A stretch of 64,000 nucleotides of DNA from Corynebacterium sp. MSK041 (GTDB taxonomy: Bacteria > Actinomycetota > Actinomycetes > Mycobacteriales > Mycobacteriaceae). Location: positions 124,001-188,000 of the forward strand of contig NZ_JASPJK010000001.1 in assembly GCF_030232265.1 (NCBI RefSeq), read 5' to 3'. Positions 50,190 through 58,117 of the stretch are shown here, piece by piece. The translations under genes were made by a program, and so were the position numbers. The notes under the pieces were generated by a model. That model had not been told where the DNA came from. It searched no databases and saw only the letters and a program-made list of their open reading frames with translations. How positions within the stretch are numbered: position 1 is the stretch's first letter; each line of letters begins with the position of its first letter.

Positions 50190-50492
50190 TCACTGTGGAG
50201 GTATGCGAAGTTTCTTCTCCCGAACCCTCCACAGGCGCGTGTTGGTGCCGTGCTCCAACTTGGCAAGTGTGAGCGTGCTCGGCCACGCAGCGCCGCGTAC
50301 TACGCTCGACACGGTGGCTACCGGCACGTTGCACTTGCGTGCCACATCACTTGTCGAGGTCTGTAGTGTCAGCCGTTCCACAGCGCGGGCAAAGCGCTGT
50401 ACGACCTCGTGGGCGGGGTTGGTCACGTGCTCGTCATGCGGCCATGCCGGGTACAGGGCGCGGGGTGACTTCGGTGACTCTGGCACGGCCAC
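50190..50492 (-). CDS. XRE-type HTH protein, paralogue of 49240-49605
   Basis: A 100-residue protein with the same plan: PRALYPAWPHDE, then a linker, then STSDVARKCNVPVATVSSVVRG and AAWPSTLTLAKLEHGTNTRLW. Start is GTG 50492. It is divergent from the recombinase-like gene at 50550, with 57 bases between them, so it could control that gene. Function is inferred from the fold. Confidence 0.7.
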   Translation of the reverse strand: MAVPESPKSPRALYPAWPHDEHVTNPAHEVVQRFARAVERLTLQTSTSDVARKCNVPVATVSSVVRGAAWPSTLTLAKLEHGTNTRLWRVREKKLRIPPQ

Positions 50493-50549
50493 TGATTATG
50501 CCTCGGGGGACACGAAAACGACTGCCAACACGCCGAATCGGGTGCGAGT

Positions 50550-51527
50550 ATGTCAGAACTAGGAACCCTGGAACAACAGGCCCGTCGTTACCGGCCACGG
50601 CGCAACAAGGTCACCGATGATGTGGCCGAGGTGACACAGCACGTGCTGCTGTGTGGTGTGGCCTTCGGGCATGACGGACCAGTACGGGGGATTGATACCC
50701 GCAAGCGGTTGCAAACCGTCGGTGGTTTGCTTGCGCGCTATTTGACCAGCGTGAAGCAGGTCTGGGGCAGTGTCAATGAGGGCGACGTACACGACCTGTT
50801 TGGCCACGACCTCGTGGACTGGTGGGTGGCCGAACAAGTGCGAGAACACCCAGCGTCGCGGCACGAGCGCTCCCTGCTTCGGTTGTGTTGGGCGTGGACA
50901 TCGCCGGACCCGCGCATGGCGGCACGCGAGTTGTCGGAACTGCCGCGAACACGACCGTTTCAGGTCCACAAGACTGTGCCAGAGTCGCGGCCGCTTTCGC
51001 CGGACGAGTTGCGCAAGGTCTGTGACTGGTTGGAAGTCGCACCGACGACACAGAGCCGCGAGCGGGCCACGTTTGCGGTGGCACTGACCATCGGCGCGGG
51101 CTTGCGGACCTCGCAGCGTAGAGCACTTAGGACCAGCGACCTCGACTCGCACGGCGAGTTCGTGCGCGTGGACGGCGAGCAGGTCCCGGTTCGTCCCGAA
51201 GCACGTGCGGCCGTGGCGAGTCTGTACGAGCGTGGGGTCAATGGTGCCAGCCAGGCGTTTCCATTTACAAACATGCAGCCACTCGGGTTCGACCCGAAAC
51301 CGACAAGGCTCATTGACACGTGGGTGGTCATGCAGTTGCGCGATGGGGTGGAGGTTGCCGAGTTGGAACCGCGCTCGAACTACGCGCAGATTTGCCGGGC
51401 CGCGATTGTGGCCTTGCGATTCGACGCCGACTGCTCCGGCATTGTCGTCCCGCCGTTGGAGGGCCACACGCGGCCCGGTTATGGGCACCTTCGCGTGGTC
51501 TCCGACACAGGGGAGGTTGGCAAATGA
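50550..51527 (+). CDS. Tyrosine-recombinase-like protein, divergent
   Basis: A 325-residue protein. An N-terminal SAM-like core-binding part (about 60-125) is followed by PLSPDELRKVCDWLEV and AVALTIGAGLRTSQRRALRTSDL, the region that carries the first catalytic Arg in tyrosine recombinases. A later His-x-x-Arg and a clear catalytic Tyr are not found, so this copy may have a structural or DNA-binding role. It is followed after 110 bases by a second recombinase-like gene on the same strand. Confidence 0.65.
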   Translation: MSELGTLEQQARRYRPRRNKVTDDVAEVTQHVLLCGVAFGHDGPVRGIDTRKRLQTVGGLLARYLTSVKQVWGSVNEGDVHDLFGHDLVDWWVAEQVREHPASRHERSLLRLCWAWTSPDPRMAARELSELPRTRPFQVHKTVPESRPLSPDELRKVCDWLEVAPTTQSRERATFAVALTIGAGLRTSQRRALRTSDLDSHGEFVRVDGEQVPVRPEARAAVASLYERGVNGASQAFPFTNMQPLGFDPKPTRLIDTWVVMQLRDGVEVAELEPRSNYAQICRAAIVALRFDADCSGIVVPPLEGHTRPGYGHLRVVSDTGEVGK

Positions 51528-51595
51528 CCCCGTTGAGCAGGCATGTTCTAATCGGTGTTCGAGTAGTTCGTCCGGCGTCGGGGTTGCCGTGTAGT

Positions 51596-51611
51596 GTTTC
51601 TTTTAAGAAAC
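51596..51611 (+). promoter_or_regulatory. Inverted repeat upstream of the second recombinase-like gene
   Basis: GTTTCTT-TT-AAGAAAC is a perfect 7-bp inverted repeat 26 bases before ATG 51638. A related GTTTCTTTCGGG lies upstream of the HTH gene at 49605. It may be an operator for one of the HTH proteins. Confidence 0.4.
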
Positions 51612-51637
51612 GTTGCAGGGCAAGGGGAGTGACCAAC

Positions 51638-52600
51638 ATGGGAACTAGGGACGAACTACGCGACGCGGCGCTGCACTACACACCGCGCTCGATGAACAAG
51701 GACGACTGGGTACAGGTCCGCGACTTCACGCAGTCCGTGACCCTCGAACACGTGATACCAACCGAACCGGACCGGGCCACGCTGCGATTAACCATGCTGG
51801 CGGTGGCACAGGCAGCACACGTGACACTCAACCAGGTCGGTGGGGAACTGACCTACGCGGACGTGTTCGACCCGCTGGTGGTGGAATACGTCGTCTCGCA
51901 GACCGGATTGACCGACAGGGCCAAGGGCGTGCGCCGGTCCCTGCTGTACCGACTGGGCCGCGAACTCAACCCGAACTGGCCGTTTGACGACCGCACCACC
52001 AAGTACGGCTACAAGGCACCAGACGCGCCGTACACCGAGCAGGAGCAGGACTTCCTGCGCCAGTGGGCACAGGGGCTGTCCACTGACTACCAGCGCGCCG
52101 GTGCCACGCTCACGCTCGCGCTGGGGTTAGGTGCCGGGCTTCGCGCCGGTGAAATGGCACGACTGCGCGGGCGCGACGTCACCGTCCACAGCGACGGCGG
52201 TGTCACCATCACCGCCCACGGCTACCGCGACACCGCGCCGCGTGAGGTACCGGTGTTAGCCGAGTGGGAACAGGTTGTGCGCGACGCGGCGGGCGGTGCT
52301 GGGACGAACGGGTTGGTGCTTTGGCCTAACCGCGCACACGCCACCACGGAGTCCGTGGCCGCGATTCTTGGCCGTATTGGCAAACCGCACGCGGTGGCAC
52401 TGGATACGCGGCGGCTGCGCACAACGTGGATTGTCGGCCACCTCCACCACAACGTGCCCGAGGCCGTGGTCTGCCAGGCAGCGGGACTGACGGACCTACA
52501 GCACTACGCGCGGTGGTACCACACCGCCGAGGTGCCAGCCGAGCAGGCGCGTGCGCTGCTGCGGCGAACGCCGTACCCAAGCCTCCGCATCGCCGAATAA
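51638..52600 (+). CDS. Tyrosine recombinase family protein
   Basis: A 320-residue protein. The catalytic half shows LALGLGAGLRAGEMARLRG (Arg I), then TRRLRTTWIVGHLHHNVPE (R-x-x-R motif region) and VVCQAAGLTDLQHYARWY, with a Tyr in the position of the nucleophile. AGGGGAG lies 8-14 bases before the ATG. It is the more complete of the two recombinase-like genes and is followed 48 bases later by the DDE-like gene on the same strand. It could cut and join the island. Confidence 0.75.
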   Translation: MGTRDELRDAALHYTPRSMNKDDWVQVRDFTQSVTLEHVIPTEPDRATLRLTMLAVAQAAHVTLNQVGGELTYADVFDPLVVEYVVSQTGLTDRAKGVRRSLLYRLGRELNPNWPFDDRTTKYGYKAPDAPYTEQEQDFLRQWAQGLSTDYQRAGATLTLALGLGAGLRAGEMARLRGRDVTVHSDGGVTITAHGYRDTAPREVPVLAEWEQVVRDAAGGAGTNGLVLWPNRAHATTESVAAILGRIGKPHAVALDTRRLRTTWIVGHLHHNVPEAVVCQAAGLTDLQHYARWYHTAEVPAEQARALLRRTPYPSLRIAE

Positions 52601-52648
52601 CCGAACACAGACCAGGGACGAACCACACAACCGAGGGAGGTGAACACC

Positions 52649-54421
52649 ATGACAACGCACAACCCGGCAACCTACGAGGGCACCATTTCGCTCGATATGC
52701 TGAAAATTGCAACCGACGTGGTGGACACCTCCGGTGTGGTTGAGCAACTAGCCGAATGGGATAGCGCGGACCGCGCCGGGCGTGGCCTGGGTGGCCGACC
52801 CGCGCACATTCCGGTGCGCGCCGCGTTGATTCTGTTCATTCTCCCGGCACTGCTGGGCAAGCCCATGTATGTGCGTGAGGCCTCCGAGATTCTGCGCTAC
52901 CGTCTCGACGGCAAGGCGTGGAATGCCCTCGACATTGACCTGCGCAAGTGGGACTCTCGCACTGCGACCACGTGGTACGACCGGCTCTGGCGGACCCTGC
53001 GATACCGCGTGCGCGACGTGATTGACCCGTTCCCGGAAACCCCACACTGGCGCCGGTTGACCAAGGAAGAATACGCCGAACTTGAGGCCAGTCGGGACCC
53101 CGAGTTTGTGGCGTCGCGCCACGCGCGTACCTCGATTTTCATGTCCATGCTGGCACTGGCGAGTGCGAAGGTCCTCAACGAGAACATGTTTGACGGCTGG
53201 GACGGGGATATTGCCATTGACGGCACACCAATTGAAGTCACCGGCTACGGGCGCACCGCTCGTTCTCGCCGTGAACCGTCTACGCCGGAAGCAGGGTGGT
53301 ATATCCGCAATGGCGACCACAAGGGCGATGGTGTTAGCGGTGTTGAGAACATCAAGAAGTCTGCCTGGGCGTTTGAGGCCACCGCCGTTGTTGCTGTCGG
53401 TGGTGAGTTCGGCACAACCCTGCCAGCGCCGGTGGTTGGGTTGTCGTTGGATAGGCCGGGCTACAAGCCGGGCTACAACGCTCGTGTGGCGCTGGCCCAC
53501 TTGGAAAGGACGAACCTGCCCCGGCGCTACGCTGTCACTGATATGGCCTATTATCCGCTGGCGAAGGCCGAGCACTACCAGGTTCCTATGAGGGAGAAGG
53601 GCTGGAAATTGGTCGGTGAAGTACCAGACAGGCCCGAAGCCAAGGGCGTGTCTGCTGCATATCGTGGCGTAACGCTGGTGGACGGCACTGGGTATTGCCC
53701 GGCGATTGCCAAGCGCAAGGACCTACTCGACCCAAAAGGCGAGTTCGATAAAGGACACATTACAGAGGAACAGTTTGCGCAAGCACTAGCACAGCGCAAG
53801 CGGTTGCAACTCGACATTAAGGAAGTCGAAAAAGACGGCACCGTGCGGTTTTCGTGTCCCGCATTATCTGGCAAGGTGGCGTGCCCGCTGCGTAAAAACG
53901 ACGAGCAGGCGAAAAAGAACGCGGCGCGAAAAGGTGCTGTCGGCAACCCGGCGCTTCCATTGTCGGCGCGTCAGGTACCAAGCCAAAAGTCATGCGGTGA
54001 TGTGTGCCGTCAAAAGTCTGTCTCCGTAGGTGTCAACGACCCAGACGCCACGCGCTTTAACAAGTACCACCAGCAAGGACCTGCTGCCTACACCGACGAG
54101 TGGCGGGCGCTGTACAAGCCCTACCGTGCAAGGAATGAGGCGGCGAACGCGTTTATCAAGGGCGAGTCGCACCTTGGCACAGGGGATAGAACCAAGAAGG
54201 CCATGCGTGGTTTTAACGGCGTGGCGCTGCGTACTGTGCTGGCGGTAGTGGCATCGAATGTTCGTCTTTACATCAACTACCAGCGCCGCCTTCGTGACGG
54301 GCTTATCACTCCGCCACCGACAAATCCGGGCGGTGGCAAACCGTGGAAGAAACAGGCGGTGGACTTTATCTCCATTGCCGGACCCAACGCTCCGCCACAG
54401 CCAGGCCACACGGCCGCTTAA
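52649..54421 (+). CDS. DDE transposase-like protein
   Basis: A 590-residue protein with GGGAGG eight bases before ATG 52649. The RNase H-fold acids are likely the Asp in GDIAIDGTPIEV, the Asp in YAVTDMAYYPLAKAE and the Glu in YRARNEAANAFIKGE. The end (TKKAMRGFNGVALRTVLAVVASNVRLYINY) matches the C-terminus of IS-type DDE transposases. The family is not one I recognise. Cys pairs (SCPALSGKVACP; SCGDVCR) suggest a zinc-binding insert. GGGACGAACC lies upstream (52615) and, inverted, downstream (54487-54496), like terminal repeats. Confidence 0.65.
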   Translation: MTTHNPATYEGTISLDMLKIATDVVDTSGVVEQLAEWDSADRAGRGLGGRPAHIPVRAALILFILPALLGKPMYVREASEILRYRLDGKAWNALDIDLRKWDSRTATTWYDRLWRTLRYRVRDVIDPFPETPHWRRLTKEEYAELEASRDPEFVASRHARTSIFMSMLALASAKVLNENMFDGWDGDIAIDGTPIEVTGYGRTARSRREPSTPEAGWYIRNGDHKGDGVSGVENIKKSAWAFEATAVVAVGGEFGTTLPAPVVGLSLDRPGYKPGYNARVALAHLERTNLPRRYAVTDMAYYPLAKAEHYQVPMREKGWKLVGEVPDRPEAKGVSAAYRGVTLVDGTGYCPAIAKRKDLLDPKGEFDKGHITEEQFAQALAQRKRLQLDIKEVEKDGTVRFSCPALSGKVACPLRKNDEQAKKNAARKGAVGNPALPLSARQVPSQKSCGDVCRQKSVSVGVNDPDATRFNKYHQQGPAAYTDEWRALYKPYRARNEAANAFIKGESHLGTGDRTKKAMRGFNGVALRTVLAVVASNVRLYINYQRRLRDGLITPPPTNPGGGKPWKKQAVDFISIAGPNAPPQPGHTAA

Positions 54422-54533
54422 GACCAGGACCGTCGCCCACTAAGGCCACGGTCTCGAAGTGCTGGCTAGGTACTGAAAATAGCCCGGTTCGTCCCAAAAC
54501 CCGCCCCCGATTCCACGGCCAGCAACGGCGAAA

Positions 54534-54562
54534 CCCCCGGTTTCCATGTTGGATACCGGGGG
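54534..54562. terminator. Hairpin between the island and glnA
   Basis: CCCCCGGT (54534-54541) pairs with ACCGGGGG (54555-54562). Another stem, CTGACC (54573-54578) with GGTCAG (54598-54603), lies closer to glnA. On the minus strand the first hairpin is followed by TTT, so it may end glnA transcripts. The 204 bases between the DDE-like gene and glnA hold no gene. Confidence 0.55.
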
Positions 54563-54625
54563 ATTGCTGTTTCTGACCAGTTTCGCAAATAACACCAGGT
54601 CAGTTACGCAAAAGTCCCGTGAGCT

Positions 54626-56062
54626 TTAAACGTCGAAGTACAGCTCGTACTCCAGCGGCGTCGGGCCGAGGCGGGACGGGGCGATCTCGCGGTCGTGCTT
54701 GAGCTTGATGTAGGTCTCGATGAGGTCTTCGGTGAAGACGTCGCCTTCGGTGAGGAACTCGTGGTCCTCTTCGAGTGCGGCGAGGGATGCCTCGAGGGAG
54801 GTCGGTGCCTGCGGGATGGACTTGGCTTCCTCCGGTGGGAGCTCGTAGAGGTCCTTGTCCACTGGCTCGTGTGGCTCGATGCGGTTTTTCACACCGTCCA
54901 GGCCCGCCATCATCATGGCCGCGAAGCCCAGGTACGGGTTGCCGCTCGGGTCCGGGGCGCGGAACTCGATGCGCTTTGCCTTCGGGTTGGAGCCCGTGAT
55001 CGGGATGCGGATGGCGGCGGAGCGGTTGCGCTGGGAATATACCAGGTTGATGGGAGCCTCAAAGCCAGGGACGAGACGGTGGTAGGAGTTCAGCGTCGGG
55101 TTGGTAAAGGCCAGGACAGCGCCAGCGTGGTGCAGGATGCCGCCGATGTACCAGCGGGCAATGTCGGACAGGCCACCGTAGCCAGACTCGTCGTAGAAGA
55201 GCGGCTTGCCGTCCTTCCACAGGGACTGGTGGGCGTGCATACCGGAGCCAGCCTCATTAGCCAGGGGCTTCGGCATGAACGTTGCGGTCTTGCCCCACTG
55301 CTGAGCGGTGTTTTTGATGATGTACTTGAAGGTCTGCAGATCATCCGCCGCGTGCAGGAGGGTGTTGAACTTGTAGTTGATTTCCTGCTGGCCGCCGGAA
55401 CCGACTTCGTGGTGGAAGCGCTCAATCTCAAAACCAGCCTCAGCCAGTTTCAGCGTCATGTCATCGCGCACATCCAGCGTCTTGTCGTACGGCGGGACAG
55501 GGAAGTAGCCACCCTTCATGCGGGTCTTGTATCCCAGGTTCGGGGAGCCATCGAGCTCAGCCTCACGGTCGCGGTTCCACCAGCCTTCGATGGAATCAAC
55601 CTCGTAGAAAGCGCGGTGCGGTTCGGAGGAGTAACGCACGGAGTCGAAGAGGTAGAACTCAGCCTCAGCGCCGAAGAAGCAGGTATCGGCGATGCCGGTG
55701 GAATCCAGGTACTCTTCAGCTTTGCGGGCCACATTGCGCGGGTCGCGGGAGAACGCTTCGTGGGTGAACGGGTCGTTCACAAAGAACTTCACGTTCAGGG
55801 TCTTCGCCTTGCGGAAAGGATCGATCTGGGCGGTGGCAAGGTCCGGCATGAGGATCATGTCGGATTCCTCAATCGTCGTAAAGCCACGAATCGACGAGCC
55901 GTCGAACGCCAAACCTTCTTCTACGACGTCCTCATCAAACATGGATGCAGGAATGGAGAAGTGATGCTCGGTTCCCGGCACGTCCGTGAAGCGGACATCT
56001 ACAAACTCGACCTCCTCATCCTTGATGTACTTCATGGTGTCTTGGATGTTGTCGAAGGCCAC
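54626..56062 (-). CDS. glnA: Glutamine synthetase, type I
   Basis: The 478-residue main ammonium-assimilating enzyme. Start GTG 56062 has AAGGAG 10-15 bases upstream and gives the normal N-terminus [13 protein letters not shown]. Signatures: [30 protein letters not shown], and the adenylylation site [10 protein letters not shown] with Tyr406, the target of GlnE. So it belongs to the GSI-beta type controlled by adenylylation. The foreign island ends directly after its 3' end, while glnA2-glnE lie 17 kb away. Confidence 0.96.
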   Translation of the reverse strand: MAFDNIQDTMKYIKDEEVEFVDVRFTDVPGTEHHFSIPASMFDEDVVEEGLAFDGSSIRGFTTIEESDMILMPDLATAQIDPFRKAKTLNVKFFVNDPFTHEAFSRDPRNVARKAEEYLDSTGIADTCFFGAEAEFYLFDSVRYSSEPHRAFYEVDSIEGWWNRDREAELDGSPNLGYKTRMKGGYFPVPPYDKTLDVRDDMTLKLAEAGFEIERFHHEVGSGGQQEINYKFNTLLHAADDLQTFKYIIKNTAQQWGKTATFMPKPLANEAGSGMHAHQSLWKDGKPLFYDESGYGGLSDIARWYIGGILHHAGAVLAFTNPTLNSYHRLVPGFEAPINLVYSQRNRSAAIRIPITGSNPKAKRIEFRAPDPSGNPYLGFAAMMMAGLDGVKNRIEPHEPVDKDLYELPPEEAKSIPQAPTSLEASLAALEEDHEFLTEGDVFTEDLIETYIKLKHDREIAPSRLGPTPLEYELYFDV

Positions 56063-56176
56063 GGGTGGATACTCCTTGAATACAGATCGTGTGCTCTTTT
56101 TTCGATCGTACATTGATTTTTCATTTCCCCGCGCAAACGCTTTCGAGCTTGGCAAAAAGTGCACTATCGTGAGGTC

Positions 56177-56626
56177 ATGCCGAATAATGCTCGCGATGCT
56201 GCCTACCCCTACGCCCCACAGGAGTGGCCGGGCCAAAACCTGGGCCTTCCGGAATCAGGCCCTGGTGCGCAGGCAAGCGTGATGCGCCGTGCCATTGGAG
56301 TCCTCATTGATTGGTTTATCTGCTGGGGTCTAGCCGGATTCATTTCCATGTACACCCACGCTTTCGGCGGAACAGCGACGTTGACCTACTTGCTGTGGGT
56401 GGTGCTGGGCATCATCACCGGCTGGTTGTTTGCTCGCACGCCAGGCATGGCCATTCTGGGCATGGGCATTGCGCGTATCGACGAACCCGGCCACACCGTC
56501 GGCCTCTGGCGCGCCGCGCTGCGCACCGTCCTCACTGGCTTCGTCTTCCCAGCAGCAATCGTGGATGAGAATGGTCGCGGGATGCACGACCGTGCCACGG
56601 GCACGACAGTGATTATGAGCAGATAA
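56177..56626 (+). CDS. RDD family membrane protein
   Basis: A 149-residue protein with three hydrophobic segments and the RDD pattern: [32 protein letters not shown], then [25 protein letters not shown] and [10 protein letters not shown] at the end. RDD proteins are membrane proteins of unclear function. Start ATG 56177 is 114 bases from glnA, divergent; TATCGT 6 bases upstream may be the -10 box of a leaderless transcript. It is the normal neighbour of glnA in corynebacteria. Confidence 0.85.
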   Translation: MPNNARDAAYPYAPQEWPGQNLGLPESGPGAQASVMRRAIGVLIDWFICWGLAGFISMYTHAFGGTATLTYLLWVVLGIITGWLFARTPGMAILGMGIARIDEPGHTVGLWRAALRTVLTGFVFPAAIVDENGRGMHDRATGTTVIMSR

Positions 56627-56634
56627 TAGGCTGA

Positions 56635-57140
56635 TCAGCGAGGATGATGTGTCCCGCCGAGTTTCTTGTTGAAGTCAATGTGGTGCGCGAATGCCCAGGT
56701 CTTATCCGTAATCATGCGAGCAATGGCGAGCCCACCACCGATGTAAAGGACGACAAGAACCACATCGGTCATCCTTGTTAGTGCCAACGCAGTTTCACCG
56801 AGCGCAAAGTTGTACACGGAGGCATAAATTGCTGGCCTCGGGATCATCACCACTGATGCCGGAATAGTCACGCTGACACGGGGGATTCGGGCAGCGCGAC
56901 CAGCCACGCTCCCCACGACGCCGATGAACAGTGCTGCGAGGAACGCAGCAAGAAACCCACGCACGCAAGCCCCGCCGCGAGCATGCTGGTGACAATTCCC
57001 CAGCGCGGTGAGGGGATACTCTCGCCCCAGTCGAGGTATGCATCAATCTCTTCGGCGGTGTGATACTCCTGCAGGATCCCGTGTGAGCCGGACTCCAAAG
57101 CCTCAATCCGCGAGGCATTAACGCAGGGTGGCCGTGGCCT
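56635..57140 (-). pseudogene. Decayed threonine/serine exporter (ThrE family)
   Basis: Two frames hold parts of one family. The upstream part (57140-56960) reads CVNASRIEALESG and YHTAEEIDAYLDWGESIPSPRWG, then a helix, like the end of the ThrE N-terminal domain. A frame change near 56965 leads into MRGFLAAFLAALFIGVVGS and RIPRVSVTIPASVVMIPRPAIYASVY, like the end of the second (ThrE_2-type) domain. The middle helices and the 5' part are missing. So a deletion and a frameshift have inactivated it. Confidence 0.65.
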
Positions 57141-57222
57141 CCGCGGCCATGTTGGAGTGTTGGTTCTGCCTCACAGATTCCTCACTCTAGGCCAGGTGGC
57201 GTACCCCTGCGAGGCCTGCGCG

Positions 57223-58011
57223 CTATTTACCTTGACGCTGCTGCATGCGGCGCATCCGGCGGTTCATGCCCGCCATGTTTTGCGCCTGGTGGGGCATTGG
57301 CCCCTTGGGCAATCCTGCGCGCTGTCCGCCACGGACGTTGTCCATGGCATCCAGCTTGGCGTTGAAGGCGTACACGTCATTCTTCTGGTAGTTCTTCGGC
57401 AGCTTGAGCAGGTGGCGCTGCAGCTTCTGTGGGGGCACCTGACCTTCGCCGGAACCGACGTACACCTCATGGATCGGCACACCGGCGAGCAGGCGGTCAA
57501 CGCGCTTGCGCTCCTTATCCATGAGCGGCTTCAAACGCTTCGGGTCACCTTCGCCCACGAGGATGACGCCTGGGTTACCCACCACGCGGTGGACCGTGTC
57601 CATGTTCGTGTTAGCCGCCACCGCTGTTTTAGTCAGCCAGACGATGCCCATGGAGTTACGCATGTTCTCCAGCGTCCAACCGGCAGCACCCGGCGTGTCA
57701 CCGATCTCCTCATACATAGAGCTTTCAAGGCGGCGGGTGAACAGGAACATAGCTAACAAGAAACCGAAGCCGATGCCCGGAACCAGCATGAACCACTGGC
57801 CGTTGAACAACAGACCAATGAGGAAGAACGCGAGGGCCACACCAACAATGGCCAGCAGCATGATCGGGATGAGCATCTTGTCCCGCTTGCGCTGCATGTT
57901 AAAGGCCTGCCACACCTGCGAGCGCGTCTGCTTACGCTTGGAGCGCTTAGCGGCGCGCTGTTCCTTCTTTGCGGCTGCCTCAAGGGCGCGTTCGTTTTTG
58001 TCCTTAGCCAT
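57223..58011 (-). CDS. DUF4191 family membrane protein
   Basis: A 262-residue actinobacterial protein. A basic N-terminus (KKEQRAAKRSKRKQTRSQVW) precedes two transmembrane helices (about 49-70 and 75-95) and a conserved cytoplasmic part with VGNPGVILVGEGDPKRLKPL. The function is unknown. It usually follows lipA and precedes RDD/glnA. Start ATG 58011 lies 7 bases after a TAGTCT -10 box. Confidence 0.9.
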   Translation of the reverse strand: MAKDKNERALEAAAKKEQRAAKRSKRKQTRSQVWQAFNMQRKRDKMLIPIMLLAIVGVALAFFLIGLLFNGQWFMLVPGIGFGFLLAMFLFTRRLESSMYEEIGDTPGAAGWTLENMRNSMGIVWLTKTAVAANTNMDTVHRVVGNPGVILVGEGDPKRLKPLMDKERKRVDRLLAGVPIHEVYVGSGEGQVPPQKLQRHLLKLPKNYQKNDVYAFNAKLDAMDNVRGGQRAGLPKGPMPHQAQNMAGMNRRMRRMQQRQGK

Positions 58012-58018
58012 GCCCACA

Positions 58019-58024
58019 AGACTA
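58019..58024 (-). promoter_or_regulatory. -10 box of the DUF4191 gene (leaderless-type)
   Basis: TAGTCT on the minus strand ends 7 bases before ATG 58011, with no Shine-Dalgarno between. Confidence 0.5.
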
Positions 58025-58060
58025 CCCACCAGCACTGGGCCTTTCGAACTGGCACTCGCT

Positions 58061-58096
58061 CAAAGGGAAACCCCGCGCCGTATTTAGACGCGGGGT
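58061..58096 (-). terminator. Terminator of the fabG4-htdX operon
   Basis: On the minus strand ACCCCGCG and CGCGGGGT (58070-58096) form an 8-bp stem followed by TTTCCCTTT. It lies 22 bases after the htdX stop. Confidence 0.75.
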
Positions 58097-58117
58097 GAGC
58101 GGAGAAGGGAGCCGGGC

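Larger units (their letters stand above)
44843..54495. repeat. Dispersed 9-mer GGGACGAAC / GTTCGTCCC
   Basis: Exact copies start at 44843, 47079, 47697, 49043, 51189 and 54487 (as GTTCGTCCC on the plus strand) and at 48593, 51648, 52301 and 52615 (as GGGACGAAC). Four more copies keep eight bases (46644, 47218, 51566, 53508). They lie in genes on both strands, in different frames, and in non-coding DNA on both sides of the DDE-like gene. Confidence 0.8.
44600..54600. mobile_element. Genomic island: type III R-M plus recombinase module
   Basis: The block between the MFS transporter and glnA differs in gene content and word use from both sides. It contains a type III restriction-modification locus, two paralogous small HTH genes, a VOC protein, two tyrosine-recombinase-like genes and a DDE-like gene. 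Ten copies of GGGACGAAC/GTTCGTCCC lie inside, from 44843 to 54495. Exact ends, direct repeats or target site duplications could not be found by eye, so boundaries are approximate. Confidence 0.75.

Noticed and set aside
54695..56116. 473-residue open frame on the plus strand opposite glnA
   Set aside because: It is the complement of a strongly conserved glnA frame with high GC at third positions and has no RBS or family signature.
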